Below, one piece after another: positions 36,387-46,043 of a DNA stretch of 64,000 nucleotides. Origin of the DNA: JARBAU01 sp040414675 (lineage in GTDB: Archaea; Thermoproteota; Nitrososphaeria; Nitrososphaerales; Nitrososphaeraceae); the NCBI GenBank assembly GCA_040414675.1, contig JBEDUN010000164.1:1-64000 (forward strand), read 5' to 3'. The first letter of the stretch is position 1, and each line of letters begins with the position of its first letter. A model generated the notes under the pieces. The model worked only from the letters and a program-made list of their open reading frames with translations, was not told the origin of the DNA and did not search any database. A program made the translations under genes and the position numbers.

Positions 36387-36604
36387 TTTAAAGAAGGGGC
36401 TAAAATTTCGTCAAGACTCATAGTCTCTTTATGAAGAACATTTAGTAATAGTATGTTGTGCAAAGACCTAGTTATAGTTGAGTTAGCTATAATTGTATTC
36501 TTGTGAGGTTTGAGTTTGTTCATTACTAATTCAAGCCTGAAGTTTTTTTCGAATTTTTTCAAAATGATTCTTGTGATCTCAAGTTTATACTCAAAATTTT
36601 TCAA
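36383..36604 (-). CDS. Possible small protein before the MFS gene, 73 residues
   Basis: The frame encodes a basic protein (MKNFEYKLEITRIILKKFEK, NKLKPHKNTIIANS, TITRSLHNILLL) that might form helices like part of a regulator. It begins with TTG and its stop overlaps the MFS start by 4 bp (TTGA), which suggests coupling. It matches no family I know, and its composition is close to that of non-coding AT-rich sequence. I regard it as about even odds. Confidence 0.35.
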   Translation of the reverse strand: MKNFEYKLEITRIILKKFEKNFRLELVMNKLKPHKNTIIANSTITRSLHNILLLNVLHKETMSLDEILAPSLN

Positions 36605-36955
36605 TAATTATCTAACCCCAGCATAATTCCTGAATTCTCGTTTCGAATGTAGGTTTGCTAAATTGTATCCTCAAGTTCAAATCTGATACCTTTATAAATG
36701 CATTAACATTAGCTCTTATGGTAATTTTAGTCCCAATCATAAAATCATAAAAACACATAATCTTCTAATAGATTGTACGCCATTTAATACTATATATGCA
36801 TTTGAAGTGCTGCCTATCAGTATCGAAGGTTCGCTCATATCGTAACTTGAGGGTAGGTGGCATATTCAAGAATTTTAATGATAACATAATTTGATTTCTT
36901 GATTTTATCCTCAACACGGTAAGTTGAATCCAAAGAGTCATTTAATTTCAAGTGA
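36605..36955. other. Gene-free stretch between MFS operon and moaA
   Basis: AT-rich and without recognisable coding or RNA features. It contains the promoter of the MFS operon, read leftwards. Confidence 0.35.
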
Positions 36956-37972
36956 TTAACCCCCAATTCTGTGCATAAGGTTCATTGATGGTCTCAACGA
37001 TTTACTACGTATTAGCTTTATAATACCTTCTGGCTTGTGTTCTATGGAATTTAAGATACTTAATTTAATAGCTTCGTCAGATTTTCCACTTCTCAACAGA
37101 CCTTTCAGATCAGTTCCTGGTTTTTCATATAGACAAGTCAGCAATCTACCATCTGATGTTAGTCTTATCCTGTCGCAGTTGGTGCAAAATGGCTCAGATA
37201 TAGACGGAATAAATCCCAAACTACCTTTATTGTCATTAAAAGTAAATAGCCTAGCAGGTTCGGAAAAATCGTTGGATACGGGAAAAATTTCTATCCCCTC
37301 GCCATCTAACTTTTTGATTATTTCAGCCTTGGTTACTACTAGGTGATTATTCCACATGCTAGTTCCATCCAATGGCATAAATTCTATAAAGCGGACAGTG
37401 AAATTAGTCTTTCTTGACAACGCTGTAAATTCTATGACCTCGTCATCATTCCATCCTCTGATGACGACAACATTTAATTTCACACGAAGTCCAACGTCAT
37501 TAGCTACTTGTATACCTTCAAGTACCTTGTCGAGTCCATTTACACCGTTAATTGCCTTAAATCGATTCTCTTTTAGTGTATCTAAACTAACATTCACGCT
37601 ATGTAATCCTGCATTCTTGAGCTTAAGTGCATTAGCCTGGAGTCCTATGCCATTTGTAGTCATGCCTATGTGCACTATCTTGGGTATTTGAGAAATTAGC
37701 TTGATTAGGGTAGGGACATTTGGTCTAACTAAAGGCTCTCCACCAGTCAGTCTCACTTTGACAATGCCTAAATCTGCTAAGATCCTAACAACTCTATTGA
37801 TCTCATGAAAATTCAGTATATTTTCCTGTTCAAACCAATCGACGTTATTGCTAGGCATACAATAGACGCATCGCATATTGCACCTGTCAGTGACTGAAAT
37901 ACGTAATTTCTTAGCGGTTCTACCGAATCCGTCCATTAATTTGTTATTCTGGTGCACAAGAGTGGTCAACAT
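36956..37972 (-). CDS. moaA: GTP 3',8-cyclase MoaA (molybdenum cofactor synthesis)
   Basis: The 338-residue protein has the radical-SAM cluster DRCNMRCVYCMP (Cys31, Cys35, Cys38) and VRLTGGEPLVRP near residue 74. The second, substrate-side cluster is in FCTNCDRIRLTSDGRLLTCL near residue 262. It ends in the conserved Gly-Gly needed for activity. It turns GTP into cyclic dehydro-GTP, the first step of molybdopterin synthesis. The ATG at 37972 is far enough upstream of the SVTDRC segment. ModBC transport genes at 31-33 kb would supply molybdate or tungstate. Confidence 0.93.
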   Translation of the reverse strand: MLTTLVHQNNKLMDGFGRTAKKLRISVTDRCNMRCVYCMPSNNVDWFEQENILNFHEINRVVRILADLGIVKVRLTGGEPLVRPNVPTLIKLISQIPKIVHIGMTTNGIGLQANALKLKNAGLHSVNVSLDTLKENRFKAINGVNGLDKVLEGIQVANDVGLRVKLNVVVIRGWNDDEVIEFTALSRKTNFTVRFIEFMPLDGTSMWNNHLVVTKAEIIKKLDGEGIEIFPVSNDFSEPARLFTFNDNKGSLGFIPSISEPFCTNCDRIRLTSDGRLLTCLYEKPGTDLKGLLRSGKSDEAIKLSILNSIEHKPEGIIKLIRSKSLRPSMNLMHRIGG

Positions 37973-38158
37973 ACCAACCTTATTAGATACTGATTATCGA
38001 ATCTTATTAAAATAACCTTTGTGCTGGCTAGATTGAATTTTGGATCATCTATTTGAACGAAAAGATTGAGCTCGTTTATACATCTATTCTGATAAAGTAG
38101 TCTCATTATTCAGATATTGTTGGAATATGCAGTAGATCAAATATGGAAAATCATTGAA

Positions 38159-38698
38159 CTATAAGTCACCAAACATGTTATAATATTCATTCGCAATCTT
38201 ATCTGAAAAACTATATTTATATTTGGAAAGAACGTCAGAGACGAGTTGAACATTAAAAATTCTATATAGCTGTAACTCCTGACCATGAACTATTGAAATA
38301 ATTCCGCTTTCCGATAACCTCTTTAGATGCCATGAAATTGTAGATGGTGCTTTTTTCATGTGTTCTAAGATCTCACCGAATGTGCATAGATCATGTTCGA
38401 GTATGAAGAGCACGATTTGCCTCGAGGACTTGTTCCTAATCTGGCCCATTATACATGTCTCTTCCAATTGCATGTCCAAGGGAAAGTACTTTGGCCTTCT
38501 ACCGTGTAGCCTATCAACCTTAATTGCCTGCGTTTTTTCTAGAATTTTTATGTGGTACTCTAGCGCACCGTTTGTCAACCCACTAAGTCTGAGCAGTTCT
38601 CTATATCTTATCCCCGGGCTACGTTTGATATAATCCAATATCAAAGTTTTAAGATCGATAGGTCCAATATTGCATTGATTAGGGTGGGTAGTAGACAA
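38159..38698 (-). CDS. Two-winged-helix transcription regulator
   Basis: The 179-residue protein has two winged helices. The first is ILDYIKRSPGIRYRELLRLS, GALEYHIKILEKTQAI, then the basic wing RLHGRRPKYFP. The second is RQIVLFILEHDLCTFGEILEH, APSTISWHLKRLSESGIISI, then a wing ending YRIFNV. This arrangement is common in archaeal membrane-linked regulators. It starts 4 bp after the four-helix membrane protein, so the two form an operon. That operon has the same palindrome in its promoter as the ABC operon, so this protein is the likely binder. That is an inference. Confidence 0.75.
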   Translation of the reverse strand: MSTTHPNQCNIGPIDLKTLILDYIKRSPGIRYRELLRLSGLTNGALEYHIKILEKTQAIKVDRLHGRRPKYFPLDMQLEETCIMGQIRNKSSRQIVLFILEHDLCTFGEILEHMKKAPSTISWHLKRLSESGIISIVHGQELQLYRIFNVQLVSDVLSKYKYSFSDKIANEYYNMFGDL

Positions 38699-38702
38699 TT
38701 TC

Positions 38703-39185
38703 CTATTTTTCCACCTTTAGTACACCCAAACCGAATAACGTTAGCATAAGCAACAACAACATGTGAGGCAATCCCACATATATTCCGCGCTGCATAGCGG
38801 GACTAGTTCCTGGTATAACTTCTAGCAAAAATAATATTTCAACAATCAAAAGAGATGAGAATCCCACAGTGGTATACAAGATCTTAGTGCTTCTAATTCT
38901 CCGATATGCCAGCAGTGAAGCTGCAATCAAAAATGTAGATATAGAAATGCTCGCGACGTGCATTGATATGAAATAAATCAAATGAGGTCTGTGAATATGT
39001 GGAATTATTAGTGGGACAAAAATAATGAGTGTTACAATTGAAATTAGTGCCAACAATTTAGGTTTACTATTTACGATCTCAGTAAGATGGTATCGCAGAG
39101 CTGCATAACAACCAACGAGCCTAATTTCCAAGTTGTGATATATTGGTTGGAGCTTCATAAATAGATGACTCGATTCGTTAGTCAC
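38703..39185 (-). CDS. Four-helix membrane protein co-transcribed with the regulator
   Basis: The 160-residue protein has hydrophobic segments at about residues 45-62 (LLALISIVTLIIFVPLII), 68-90, 101-120 and 134-155, with short polar loops. It starts with GTG at 39185. It ends 4 bp before the winged-helix gene, so it may sense a membrane or surface signal and sequester or activate the regulator. No family is known to me. The operator at 39226-39242 lies just upstream. Confidence 0.65.
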   Translation of the reverse strand: MTNESSHLFMKLQPIYHNLEIRLVGCYAALRYHLTEIVNSKPKLLALISIVTLIIFVPLIIPHIHRPHLIYFISMHVASISISTFLIAASLLAYRRIRSTKILYTTVGFSSLLIVEILFLLEVIPGTSPAMQRGIYVGLPHMLLLLMLTLFGLGVLKVEK

Positions 39186-39225
39186 ACATAATTAATATCA
39201 ATAGAGCATTATTTACTTTTCATAG

Positions 39226-39242
39226 TGCATTCGTCGAATGTA
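39226..39242. promoter_or_regulatory. Palindromic operator, copy 1
   Basis: TGCATTCGTCGAATGTA has 8-bp arms around a central T with one mismatched pair. It matches the copy at 43672 at 16 of 17 bases. On the minus strand a GAAAAGTAAATAAT element (TATA-like) follows immediately, then the GTG start about 45 bp further. Confidence 0.7.
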
Positions 39243-39377
39243 CAACAATGGTACTTCATGTTGATGAGATGATAGCTTATGCAAAATCTATTGGGATTCT
39301 AGGTGTCCATACCGACATTATTATTCAATGCTATATTCAAAACAAAAGCTCGTCAAGGCAATATTTTCTAGTGCTTT

Positions 39378-42300
39378 TCACTTTTTGCTTATATTTGTCT
39401 TCCTGTCAATATTCTCAGTTTCAGAGGACTCTGACGAATTAAGGAGCTTCTCGATATCATCCTCATCTTCTTCTGTCTGACCAGCTTCTGCAGCAACAAG
39501 TGCATCTGCTTTTGCTTTCCTCCTCTTTCTAATGATCCTTATTATTATGAACGCTACAATAGCGAGAATCACTAAAATGATGATTGGCATTGGGATACCG
39601 AGAATTGTGTTTTGCGAATGACGATCTCCGCGCGTGTGGGAAGTCTGAGGTTTTACCAGCAATGTTTGATTTATTGTCGCTTCATGACTATTTTTGAGGT
39701 CATCACTATATGTTATTTTCAGAGATACCGGATGGCTGCCCTGAAGAGTTGAGTTATCGACATTTGTAAGTGGGATGCTAAATGGTAGTGGCGAGTCAGG
39801 TTGGAGGTCACCTAAGTATTGGGGAGGTGGCAATGAGAATGAAGATGTAGACAGTCCTAACCCTGATGATTGGGAAACGTTATTTCGATGTTGGTCAGAT
39901 GTCTGATTTTGATGATGTCTTCCATTATCAACTTGCTCTCTCGCTGAGCTAGTCGTGAATGGTTGATTTACAAGCTGGGCAGTAGTGTATAGGCCAATCG
40001 TATTTCCTTGATTCAAAAGATTACCTACCAGATTAGGTGTCCCAGCAACATAATTTATTCCCAAATCAGTGACACTAACTCGTATATCGCCTATCACGTT
40101 TCCACCTAAAACAAATGAACCAATTTTGGATTGTCCTCCGGAAATATATTGTAGCGTTACCAAAAACGATACAGGGGCAGCAATCAAGGAAGTGGATGCA
40201 TATATTTTAGTTGTGAATTCATTTTTTGAATGGGGGGCTATGCTTGGAATGCTCCAGAGCGAATCCCCAACAATCTTCAAATCATCAGATTCCGATGCTA
40301 TTGATGCCACTGCGTTTGTGAGAGGAAAATCATTGTTATTAGAAATTGTGAATTTCATGTCTTGTACTTTACCCGCCGTAAGAATGAGCGAAGAACTATT
40401 TAGACTATTACTCTTAACGCTTGACTGTTGGTTATTTAACGTAGCACTATATGCAACTTTAAAAATTTGATGATCTCGGTTATAATGCAAATTACCGTCG
40501 TTAGCTACATATGTGGGAAATTCTGGTTTCGGATCTTCATTCGTAGAATTAGAGTGTTGTGTTGAGCGGAAAAGTGCAGGACTTATTTGGTTATGATCCT
40601 TAAAAGAATAGGCACTTGCCGTAACGCCCGAAGCAGTGATACCATTTGGATTACCATTCTGGTTACTATTTAGCGATCCGGTATTGTTAGTAGAACTACC
40701 CGAAGGACCTACGCTGATTCCAGCTTCTGGAGGAGTCGGTAATACAAGTAACCCTACCGATGCACTTGTGCTCTTTGAATCTCCAGTAGCTGCGGTGTAT
40801 GAAATTTGAAGATTCAGGTTTTGTAAAGTCCCACCAGCGGATTCTGAAGGATATATAACGGGATCAATTTCTGCAGTACCGTTTACAGGTATAGTTCCTA
40901 GGTTAAAGGTTCTAGAGCCTAAGTTTACGGCCGGAACAGTGGAAGTCGGAGAGGTAGTGGTTACTTGGCCAGGAGTATTGGTGGTAGTAGTAGAGGACGT
41001 GTTGTTAGTGTTACTTGTAGTCCCAGGCTGATTGACAACAACATTATTTGCTATACTGTTACCACTTATGCTCGAAATAGTTACAAGAACGCTATTCGCA
41101 TCGGCTGTTCCTTTATTCTTGATGTTTATGACGGCTGTGTTGGAAAATCCTGGCTTCAAACTAGTAGTCTTGGAACTTGTGTCTAAAATAACCTTTCCAG
41201 GCAGTGAAAAAGGCACCATATATGTTTGAGTATTATATACACCTGGCTCAAGAGATGGCACCTTAAAATAGTATATTCTAAGTGATGCACTGTAATCGCC
41301 AACCTTCACCACTTTACCTATATTCACCTTGAAATAAAGGGTATAAGTCTGTCCTGATTTTACTACGTTGGTAAAACTGGCAATTGCTGTCTGCTGTTGC
41401 TGCTGACCTTGAGATTGTAAATTGGTGATACCCGTTTGCTGAACCTTAGGAGCCTGACCATTATTACCTGCTGAGCCTCCCACACTAGTCGCAGAGGTAA
41501 ATCCAGGAGGAAGTGTGAGGTATCCGATTATTCCATTAATATCCGAAAATTCCGTGTTACTCAATACTACTGCAAATATGGATTGCCCTTCCCCAGGCCC
41601 AACTTCTTGCTGAGGAGGTATCGGAAGCGCAGAAGAAGTAGATGAGCATACTGACAAGGAAGAAGAATTGCTATTAGCTGAACAGACTGACGAGTTTGCA
41701 GCCCAGTAGGAATCAACAAAGCCATTAGTGAAGATACTTCCTCCGGTACCTTGAATATTTTGTATTTGATCTGGACTATTAATATCAAGTTTGTTCTGAG
41801 TATTAGATATTGATCCAAGTTCAAAATTCTGTCCTAGAGTTCTATTTATTATTAGTTGATGGGCATTTTTTAGATCATCACTGTAAGTTATATTCAGTGC
41901 AACTGGATACAATAAAGGCTGGCCAGCTGCTTGAACATTTGTCAGTTGTGGTTCGTTTAGATAAGCCGTAGATTTCTCAATGGTATTTTTGGACTCTTGT
42001 ACTCCATTATCCCTGATCAAAGTATTAATGTTATTTTGCTGTGCGGACAATCTATCTGGCTGTTTATTGATTCTGAGTGGGATATTGAAGGGTACTGGAG
42101 AGTTTGCAGGAATACTTCCAAGATAATCTGAGGAAACCGGTAAGATCGTTATGCCACGAGATACACCTTGTGAGTTCGTCATGTTGTTGTTTCCTATACC
42201 TTCAGGCTGAACCATTTGGATATTAGTAAAGAGAGCTGGAGTGTTTCCCTCATTTAACAAGTTGCCGACGAGGTTGGGGGTACTACCTAAATATCTTATA

Positions 42301-42872
42301 CCTAAATTATTAATTTCTAGCTTAATGTCGCCTATCACGACTGCACCTATGTCAAAAGAGTCAGTTTTTATCTGTTGCCCATTTTGGATATATTGTACAG
42401 TCACTGTAAAAAAAACTGGTGATCCAATCAAAGTCGGTGATGCGTAAACCTTTGTTGACAACACAATGTTCGAACCAGGTCTTAGACTTTGCAAATTCCA
42501 TTGTGTGTCGCCAAGAATTCTGACTGAGCCAGATTGTGATATCAACGAAACTGCCAGGTCGGAAATCCTAGGCAGCGGCTGGTCCTGTGAGTTAAAGCCT
42601 TGCAGTGACAGTGTATTCGCTTGGCCATTGGATGGTCCTCTGATACTAAAATTAAAATCTTGGACCTTGCCTGCGGTGATATGGATTAAGGACTGATCTG
42701 GGTCACTGTTTGACGGTGTAGAATGCAGTATTGAAGTTCGGGCAGGTGTAGTAAATGCTGCTGAAACTCCATCCATGCTTGAAATAGATCCACTAATAAG
42801 GATTGATATCATGCACAAAATAATCATGAGATTTTTATTGAATTGAAAATTTAAAATATTAGTTTTCAACAT
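39378..42872 (-). CDS. Large cell-surface protein (COG1361/S-layer-like) with C-terminal membrane anchor
   Basis: The 1164-residue protein has an N-terminal signal (LMIILCMISILISGSISS) and a C-terminal helix (IPMPIIILVILAIVAFIIIR, about 1093-1112), followed by a basic cytosolic tail RKRRK and an acidic stretch. It is modular: residues 67-350 and 833-1070 are duplicates (AGKVQDFNF/AGKVQDMKF, TPNLVGNLLN in both, ITYSDDLKN in both). The central part (390-720) has QEVGPGEGQSIFAVVLSN and a Ser/Thr/Gln-rich region. It is co-transcribed with the ABC ATPase, overlapping it by 14 bp, and is probably its membrane or extracellular partner. The function is unknown. Confidence 0.75.
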   Translation of the reverse strand: MLKTNILNFQFNKNLMIILCMISILISGSISSMDGVSAAFTTPARTSILHSTPSNSDPDQSLIHITAGKVQDFNFSIRGPSNGQANTLSLQGFNSQDQPLPRISDLAVSLISQSGSVRILGDTQWNLQSLRPGSNIVLSTKVYASPTLIGSPVFFTVTVQYIQNGQQIKTDSFDIGAVVIGDIKLEINNLGIRYLGSTPNLVGNLLNEGNTPALFTNIQMVQPEGIGNNNMTNSQGVSRGITILPVSSDYLGSIPANSPVPFNIPLRINKQPDRLSAQQNNINTLIRDNGVQESKNTIEKSTAYLNEPQLTNVQAAGQPLLYPVALNITYSDDLKNAHQLIINRTLGQNFELGSISNTQNKLDINSPDQIQNIQGTGGSIFTNGFVDSYWAANSSVCSANSNSSSLSVCSSTSSALPIPPQQEVGPGEGQSIFAVVLSNTEFSDINGIIGYLTLPPGFTSATSVGGSAGNNGQAPKVQQTGITNLQSQGQQQQQTAIASFTNVVKSGQTYTLYFKVNIGKVVKVGDYSASLRIYYFKVPSLEPGVYNTQTYMVPFSLPGKVILDTSSKTTSLKPGFSNTAVINIKNKGTADANSVLVTISSISGNSIANNVVVNQPGTTSNTNNTSSTTTTNTPGQVTTTSPTSTVPAVNLGSRTFNLGTIPVNGTAEIDPVIYPSESAGGTLQNLNLQISYTAATGDSKSTSASVGLLVLPTPPEAGISVGPSGSSTNNTGSLNSNQNGNPNGITASGVTASAYSFKDHNQISPALFRSTQHSNSTNEDPKPEFPTYVANDGNLHYNRDHQIFKVAYSATLNNQQSSVKSNSLNSSSLILTAGKVQDMKFTISNNNDFPLTNAVASIASESDDLKIVGDSLWSIPSIAPHSKNEFTTKIYASTSLIAAPVSFLVTLQYISGGQSKIGSFVLGGNVIGDIRVSVTDLGINYVAGTPNLVGNLLNQGNTIGLYTTAQLVNQPFTTSSAREQVDNGRHHQNQTSDQHRNNVSQSSGLGLSTSSFSLPPPQYLGDLQPDSPLPFSIPLTNVDNSTLQGSHPVSLKITYSDDLKNSHEATINQTLLVKPQTSHTRGDRHSQNTILGIPMPIIILVILAIVAFIIIRIIRKRRKAKADALVAAEAGQTEEDEDDIEKLLNSSESSETENIDRKTNISKK

Positions 42873-43581
42873 TCACAACTTCTTTTTCAATTGTACCATC
42901 TCGGATATGGATTGCTCGATCGGTTCTGGCAGCTAGATCTGGATTGTGTGTTACCATGATTATAGTTCTCGAAAATTTGTTTGAAAGCATAGTTAGTAAA
43001 CCAAATACATCCTCGCCAGTTTTTGTATCCAGATTGCCAGTAGGTTCATCTGCAAGGATAATCTTTGGATTGTTCATCAGTGCTCTAGCTATTGCTACTC
43101 TTTGTTGCTGGCCACCGCTAAGATTGGTTGGTTTGAACTTGGCTTTATCTCGAATACCAAGAAATCCCAGAAGTCTCAACGCACGGCGTCGTCTATCTTT
43201 GTCGCTCATTCCACCAGTAATTCCAGGAAACTCTACATTCTTTAAAACGGTCGTTCTATTAATCAAATTATATGATTGGAAGATAAAGCCAATTGTGTTA
43301 TTTCTTAAAGTAGAAAGCTGAGAGTCATTCAAAGTAAATATATCAATTCCATTAATAAATACCTTACCGGACGTAGGTCTATCCAGTGCACCTAGCATAT
43401 TCATAAGGGTCGACTTACCACTACCAGATGGTCCAACTATAGATACGAACTCACCCTTGTTAACTGAGAAGGATACATTTTTCAACGGAACTACCTTGCC
43501 CATAGAAGAAAAGTATACCTTTGTTAAATTTTCGACTTTCAATGTTTCGGTATCGTATCCATAACCGTAATGTCTATTCAT
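42859..43581 (-). CDS. ABC transporter ATPase, LolD/MacB type
   Basis: The 240-residue ATPase has Walker A GPSGSGKS near residue 53, FIFQSYNLI Q-loop near residue 98, signature NLSGGQQQRVAIARALM near residue 143, Walker B ILADEPTGNLD near residue 166, and the switch His in VTHNPDLA. The GKVVPLKNVSFSVNKGE start and this set belong to the LolD/MacB/FtsE family. These normally work with a four-helix MacB/FtsX permease, but none is in this locus. The next gene is the modular surface protein with one C-terminal helix. ATG 43581 has GGGGAGAAT upstream as a ribosome-binding site. Confidence 0.88.
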   Translation of the reverse strand: MNRHYGYGYDTETLKVENLTKVYFSSMGKVVPLKNVSFSVNKGEFVSIVGPSGSGKSTLMNMLGALDRPTSGKVFINGIDIFTLNDSQLSTLRNNTIGFIFQSYNLINRTTVLKNVEFPGITGGMSDKDRRRRALRLLGFLGIRDKAKFKPTNLSGGQQQRVAIARALMNNPKIILADEPTGNLDTKTGEDVFGLLTMLSNKFSRTIIMVTHNPDLAARTDRAIHIRDGTIEKEVVNVEN

Positions 43582-43671
43582 AATAATTTAATTCTCCCCA
43601 AACGATACTATTATTAGGTATATTATCCTGTCAAATTACTTTTACTTCTTTTACTTATAAAAATCATTCGA

Positions 43672-43688
43672 TACATTCGTCGAATGTA
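43672..43688. promoter_or_regulatory. Palindromic operator, copy 2
   Basis: TACATTCGTCGAATGTA is a perfect 8+1+8 palindrome. On the minus strand TTTTATAAGTAAAAG (TATA-like) comes right after it, about 75 bp before the ABC ATPase ATG. A half-site TCATTCGA lies next to it. The geometry relative to the TATA element matches copy 1. The divergent gene at 43809 starts 120 bp to the right and could also respond. Confidence 0.75.
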
Positions 43689-43808
43689 CCGCTTGAGAGT
43701 ACTTTGAAATCCATCTGAACTATGTTAAGATGAAATTGATAAATGTAAAGATTAAATCAAAACCTCCATTATCCATATATCTGTAACTCACAAAACAACA
43801 AAAAGACG

Positions 43809-45611
43809 ATGCGCCTTCATTATTCAAAAAAATGTATTGAAAGTATTACGAATAATAGAAATCAAATATTTCATTGCTATCACAATAGAATAAAGTGTGT
43901 GGTTGCAATTATCAGTATCTTCCTCATTTTGTCGGGTTCAATTAGCTCAATAAGGCTAGTATCTGACCTGAATATTTTCCCTAAGATGCCTCAGGAAGCT
44001 AATGCGCAGTCTACTTCTAGTACGCCCTCGATTTTATTTTCATCCAATTTTTCAAATTTTTCTAGTACCCCTCCACCAATGCCTAACAAACAGAATATTT
44101 TTTGTGGTAACATACAAATTGCAAAATCATTGTCAACAAATAATTCAAATTCTTCGATTTCACCTGCGCAGACTCAGCAGAATAACACTTTCATCTGCGG
44201 CAATAACATACGGAGCGGCAATTCAAATTCCAACTCCTCAGTCATTCCTAAATCTAGATTTTTGCTAATTAGCAAGAATCTTTCGATAAACAAAACTAGA
44301 TCAACATCTAGTGCGACGTTCAAGAATATAACCAACGGTCCGGTTAGATTCCAGTTTGTAAATTCTTATTGGACAGATAACACTGCTCCTGGAGGTGTTG
44401 ACGCAGGGTCCTCGTCTGATAGAACACCTGCAGCTGCATTGCAGCCTGTAGTTAGACAAGAGGTAGGACCAGGCGAAGGGACTTCCATATTAGCAGTAGA
44501 ACTCATCAACAGGGGCTTTGTAGACGTTACTAGTATCAGGGGTACATTACATCTGCCAGCAGGATTTCGTGCAGTAGTTCCTCCAGATGATAACGACCCT
44601 GTTACGAACTCGACTAACACAACTGAGAGTGTTCATTCTATCGTTCCGGCTGGCAATTCTAGTATACTAAATTCTAGTCTGACGACTCGTAGTAGTAATA
44701 ACACTCCAAATAGCATTGCTGATGGCAGGACTGCAGTTGCAAGCTATAATGGACTGGTTAAAGCTGGACAAACATTCATTCTATACTTTCCAGTGTATGT
44801 CGAATCCTCAGCTCAGGTCGGAAAAGTTTATCATGGATCGCTTAGCCTACATTTCTTTACACTAGAACAAGAAAGGAAAATAAACTCAGAATTTAATACA
44901 GCATCTAAAGCTCGGGCATTTGATCTATCACGAGAAATTAATGCTACTGCAACGGTACAAATATTAAAATCACTTGACAAACTAAATGCTAAAGATAAAT
45001 CAAATTTAAAAACTACTAATAGAGTAACACCTTTCGAGTCAACCTCGAGAACTATTGATGTTCCCTTTGAACTTAGTGGCAAGGTGATATTGGATGTTTT
45101 TGCAATTCCAGAGTCACAACTATTGAACGGTAGTAGGAGTCTTGCTTCATTATTATCTGCAAGTCAGTTTAACGTTTTAACTGCAAACCCAGGATCTCCG
45201 ACCAGAGTAGCACTTGTTATTAGAAATGAGGGATCTGCTATAGCTAACGGTGTCATTGCTGATGTTATGTCTAGAAATCAAGCCGCAACTGCGAACAACA
45301 TCATTACTCCAGCAGTAGGAAATCTATCTGTTTCAAGTAATGTCGTCCAACAAAATAATATTATCCCCCTCATAATTCTAGGCAGTAGTACATTCAACAT
45401 TGGATCGGTTCAAGTTAATCAGGTTAAAAAAGTAGATACTGCCGTTTTTCCTAGTATCGCCGTAGGAGGTACTCTTGAAATTTTGACAATTCATATAACT
45501 TACAACGATGCCTATGGGAACAAGAAGACTACTGATAAAATAGTAGGTGTTCAAATACTGCCCCAGAGTCCACAATCTGCGCTCAATGTCTCACCATTTG
45601 CTCGTCAATAG
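43809..45611 (+). CDS. Secreted surface protein, paralog of the middle module of the 1164-residue protein
   Basis: The 600-residue protein has an N-terminal membrane/signal segment (VVAIISIFLILSGSISSI, residues 31-48) followed by Asn/Ser-rich exterior with Cys pairs (FCGN and ICGN). Residues 183-260 (FVNSYW, QEVGPGEGTSILAVELINRG, LHLPAGFRAV) match the middle module of the surface protein at 39378. The later beta-rich part has VPFELSGKVILDV, and conserved ITYNDAYGN. It has no C-terminal anchor. It is transcribed divergently from the ABC ATPase across an intergenic region carrying the operator. It is probably part of the same envelope system. Confidence 0.7.
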   Translation: MRLHYSKKCIESITNNRNQIFHCYHNRIKCVVAIISIFLILSGSISSIRLVSDLNIFPKMPQEANAQSTSSTPSILFSSNFSNFSSTPPPMPNKQNIFCGNIQIAKSLSTNNSNSSISPAQTQQNNTFICGNNIRSGNSNSNSSVIPKSRFLLISKNLSINKTRSTSSATFKNITNGPVRFQFVNSYWTDNTAPGGVDAGSSSDRTPAAALQPVVRQEVGPGEGTSILAVELINRGFVDVTSIRGTLHLPAGFRAVVPPDDNDPVTNSTNTTESVHSIVPAGNSSILNSSLTTRSSNNTPNSIADGRTAVASYNGLVKAGQTFILYFPVYVESSAQVGKVYHGSLSLHFFTLEQERKINSEFNTASKARAFDLSREINATATVQILKSLDKLNAKDKSNLKTTNRVTPFESTSRTIDVPFELSGKVILDVFAIPESQLLNGSRSLASLLSASQFNVLTANPGSPTRVALVIRNEGSAIANGVIADVMSRNQAATANNIITPAVGNLSVSSNVVQQNNIIPLIILGSSTFNIGSVQVNQVKKVDTAVFPSIAVGGTLEILTIHITYNDAYGNKKTTDKIVGVQILPQSPQSALNVSPFARQ

Positions 45612-46043
45612 ATCAACCATTTCAGAAGTTGAAATGACCTTAAATCTTCACTTTCTATATAGGCTAGTACTAGTGCGCATTTACGCTAGCACTTAGTAAT
45701 AAGGCCATACTAGAATATGATCTTATTATTCCATGTGATAGAATTGGTCGATCTTAACTTGTCAACAAATTGACGATAGGATTGATAGAACTCTGCCAGT
45801 GCTTAAGCGTTATCCGCTGGACAATTCAGCCATAGCAGGCAAAGCTGCCAACTTTAATATTCGGAGGATAGATATCTCTCAGTCGCATTATACTCAGAAC
45901 TCGAGCTAAATGTAGTATAATTGAATGGCTTGTATAGAAATGATAGACCCTGAACTGCATGATAAAATATTCCTACCAGAGTTGTACAGGGGAGATAATT
46001 CAGGCACATTTAAAGGTGCAATTATCTAATACCGATCTCAAAT
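45612..46043. other. Gene-free stretch
   Basis: No convincing gene is present. A GCTTAAGC palindrome and a GC-rich patch occur near 45797-45860 but do not fold into a tRNA. Confidence 0.4.

Noticed and set aside
39248..39442. 64-codon plus-strand frame across the regulator-operon promoter
   Set aside because: It covers only the promoter side and the 3' end of the surface-protein gene on the other strand.
45797..45860. GC-rich patch with GCTTAAGC and GGCA/TGCC pairs, possible RNA gene
   Set aside because: The pairs do not nest into a cloverleaf or another known fold.
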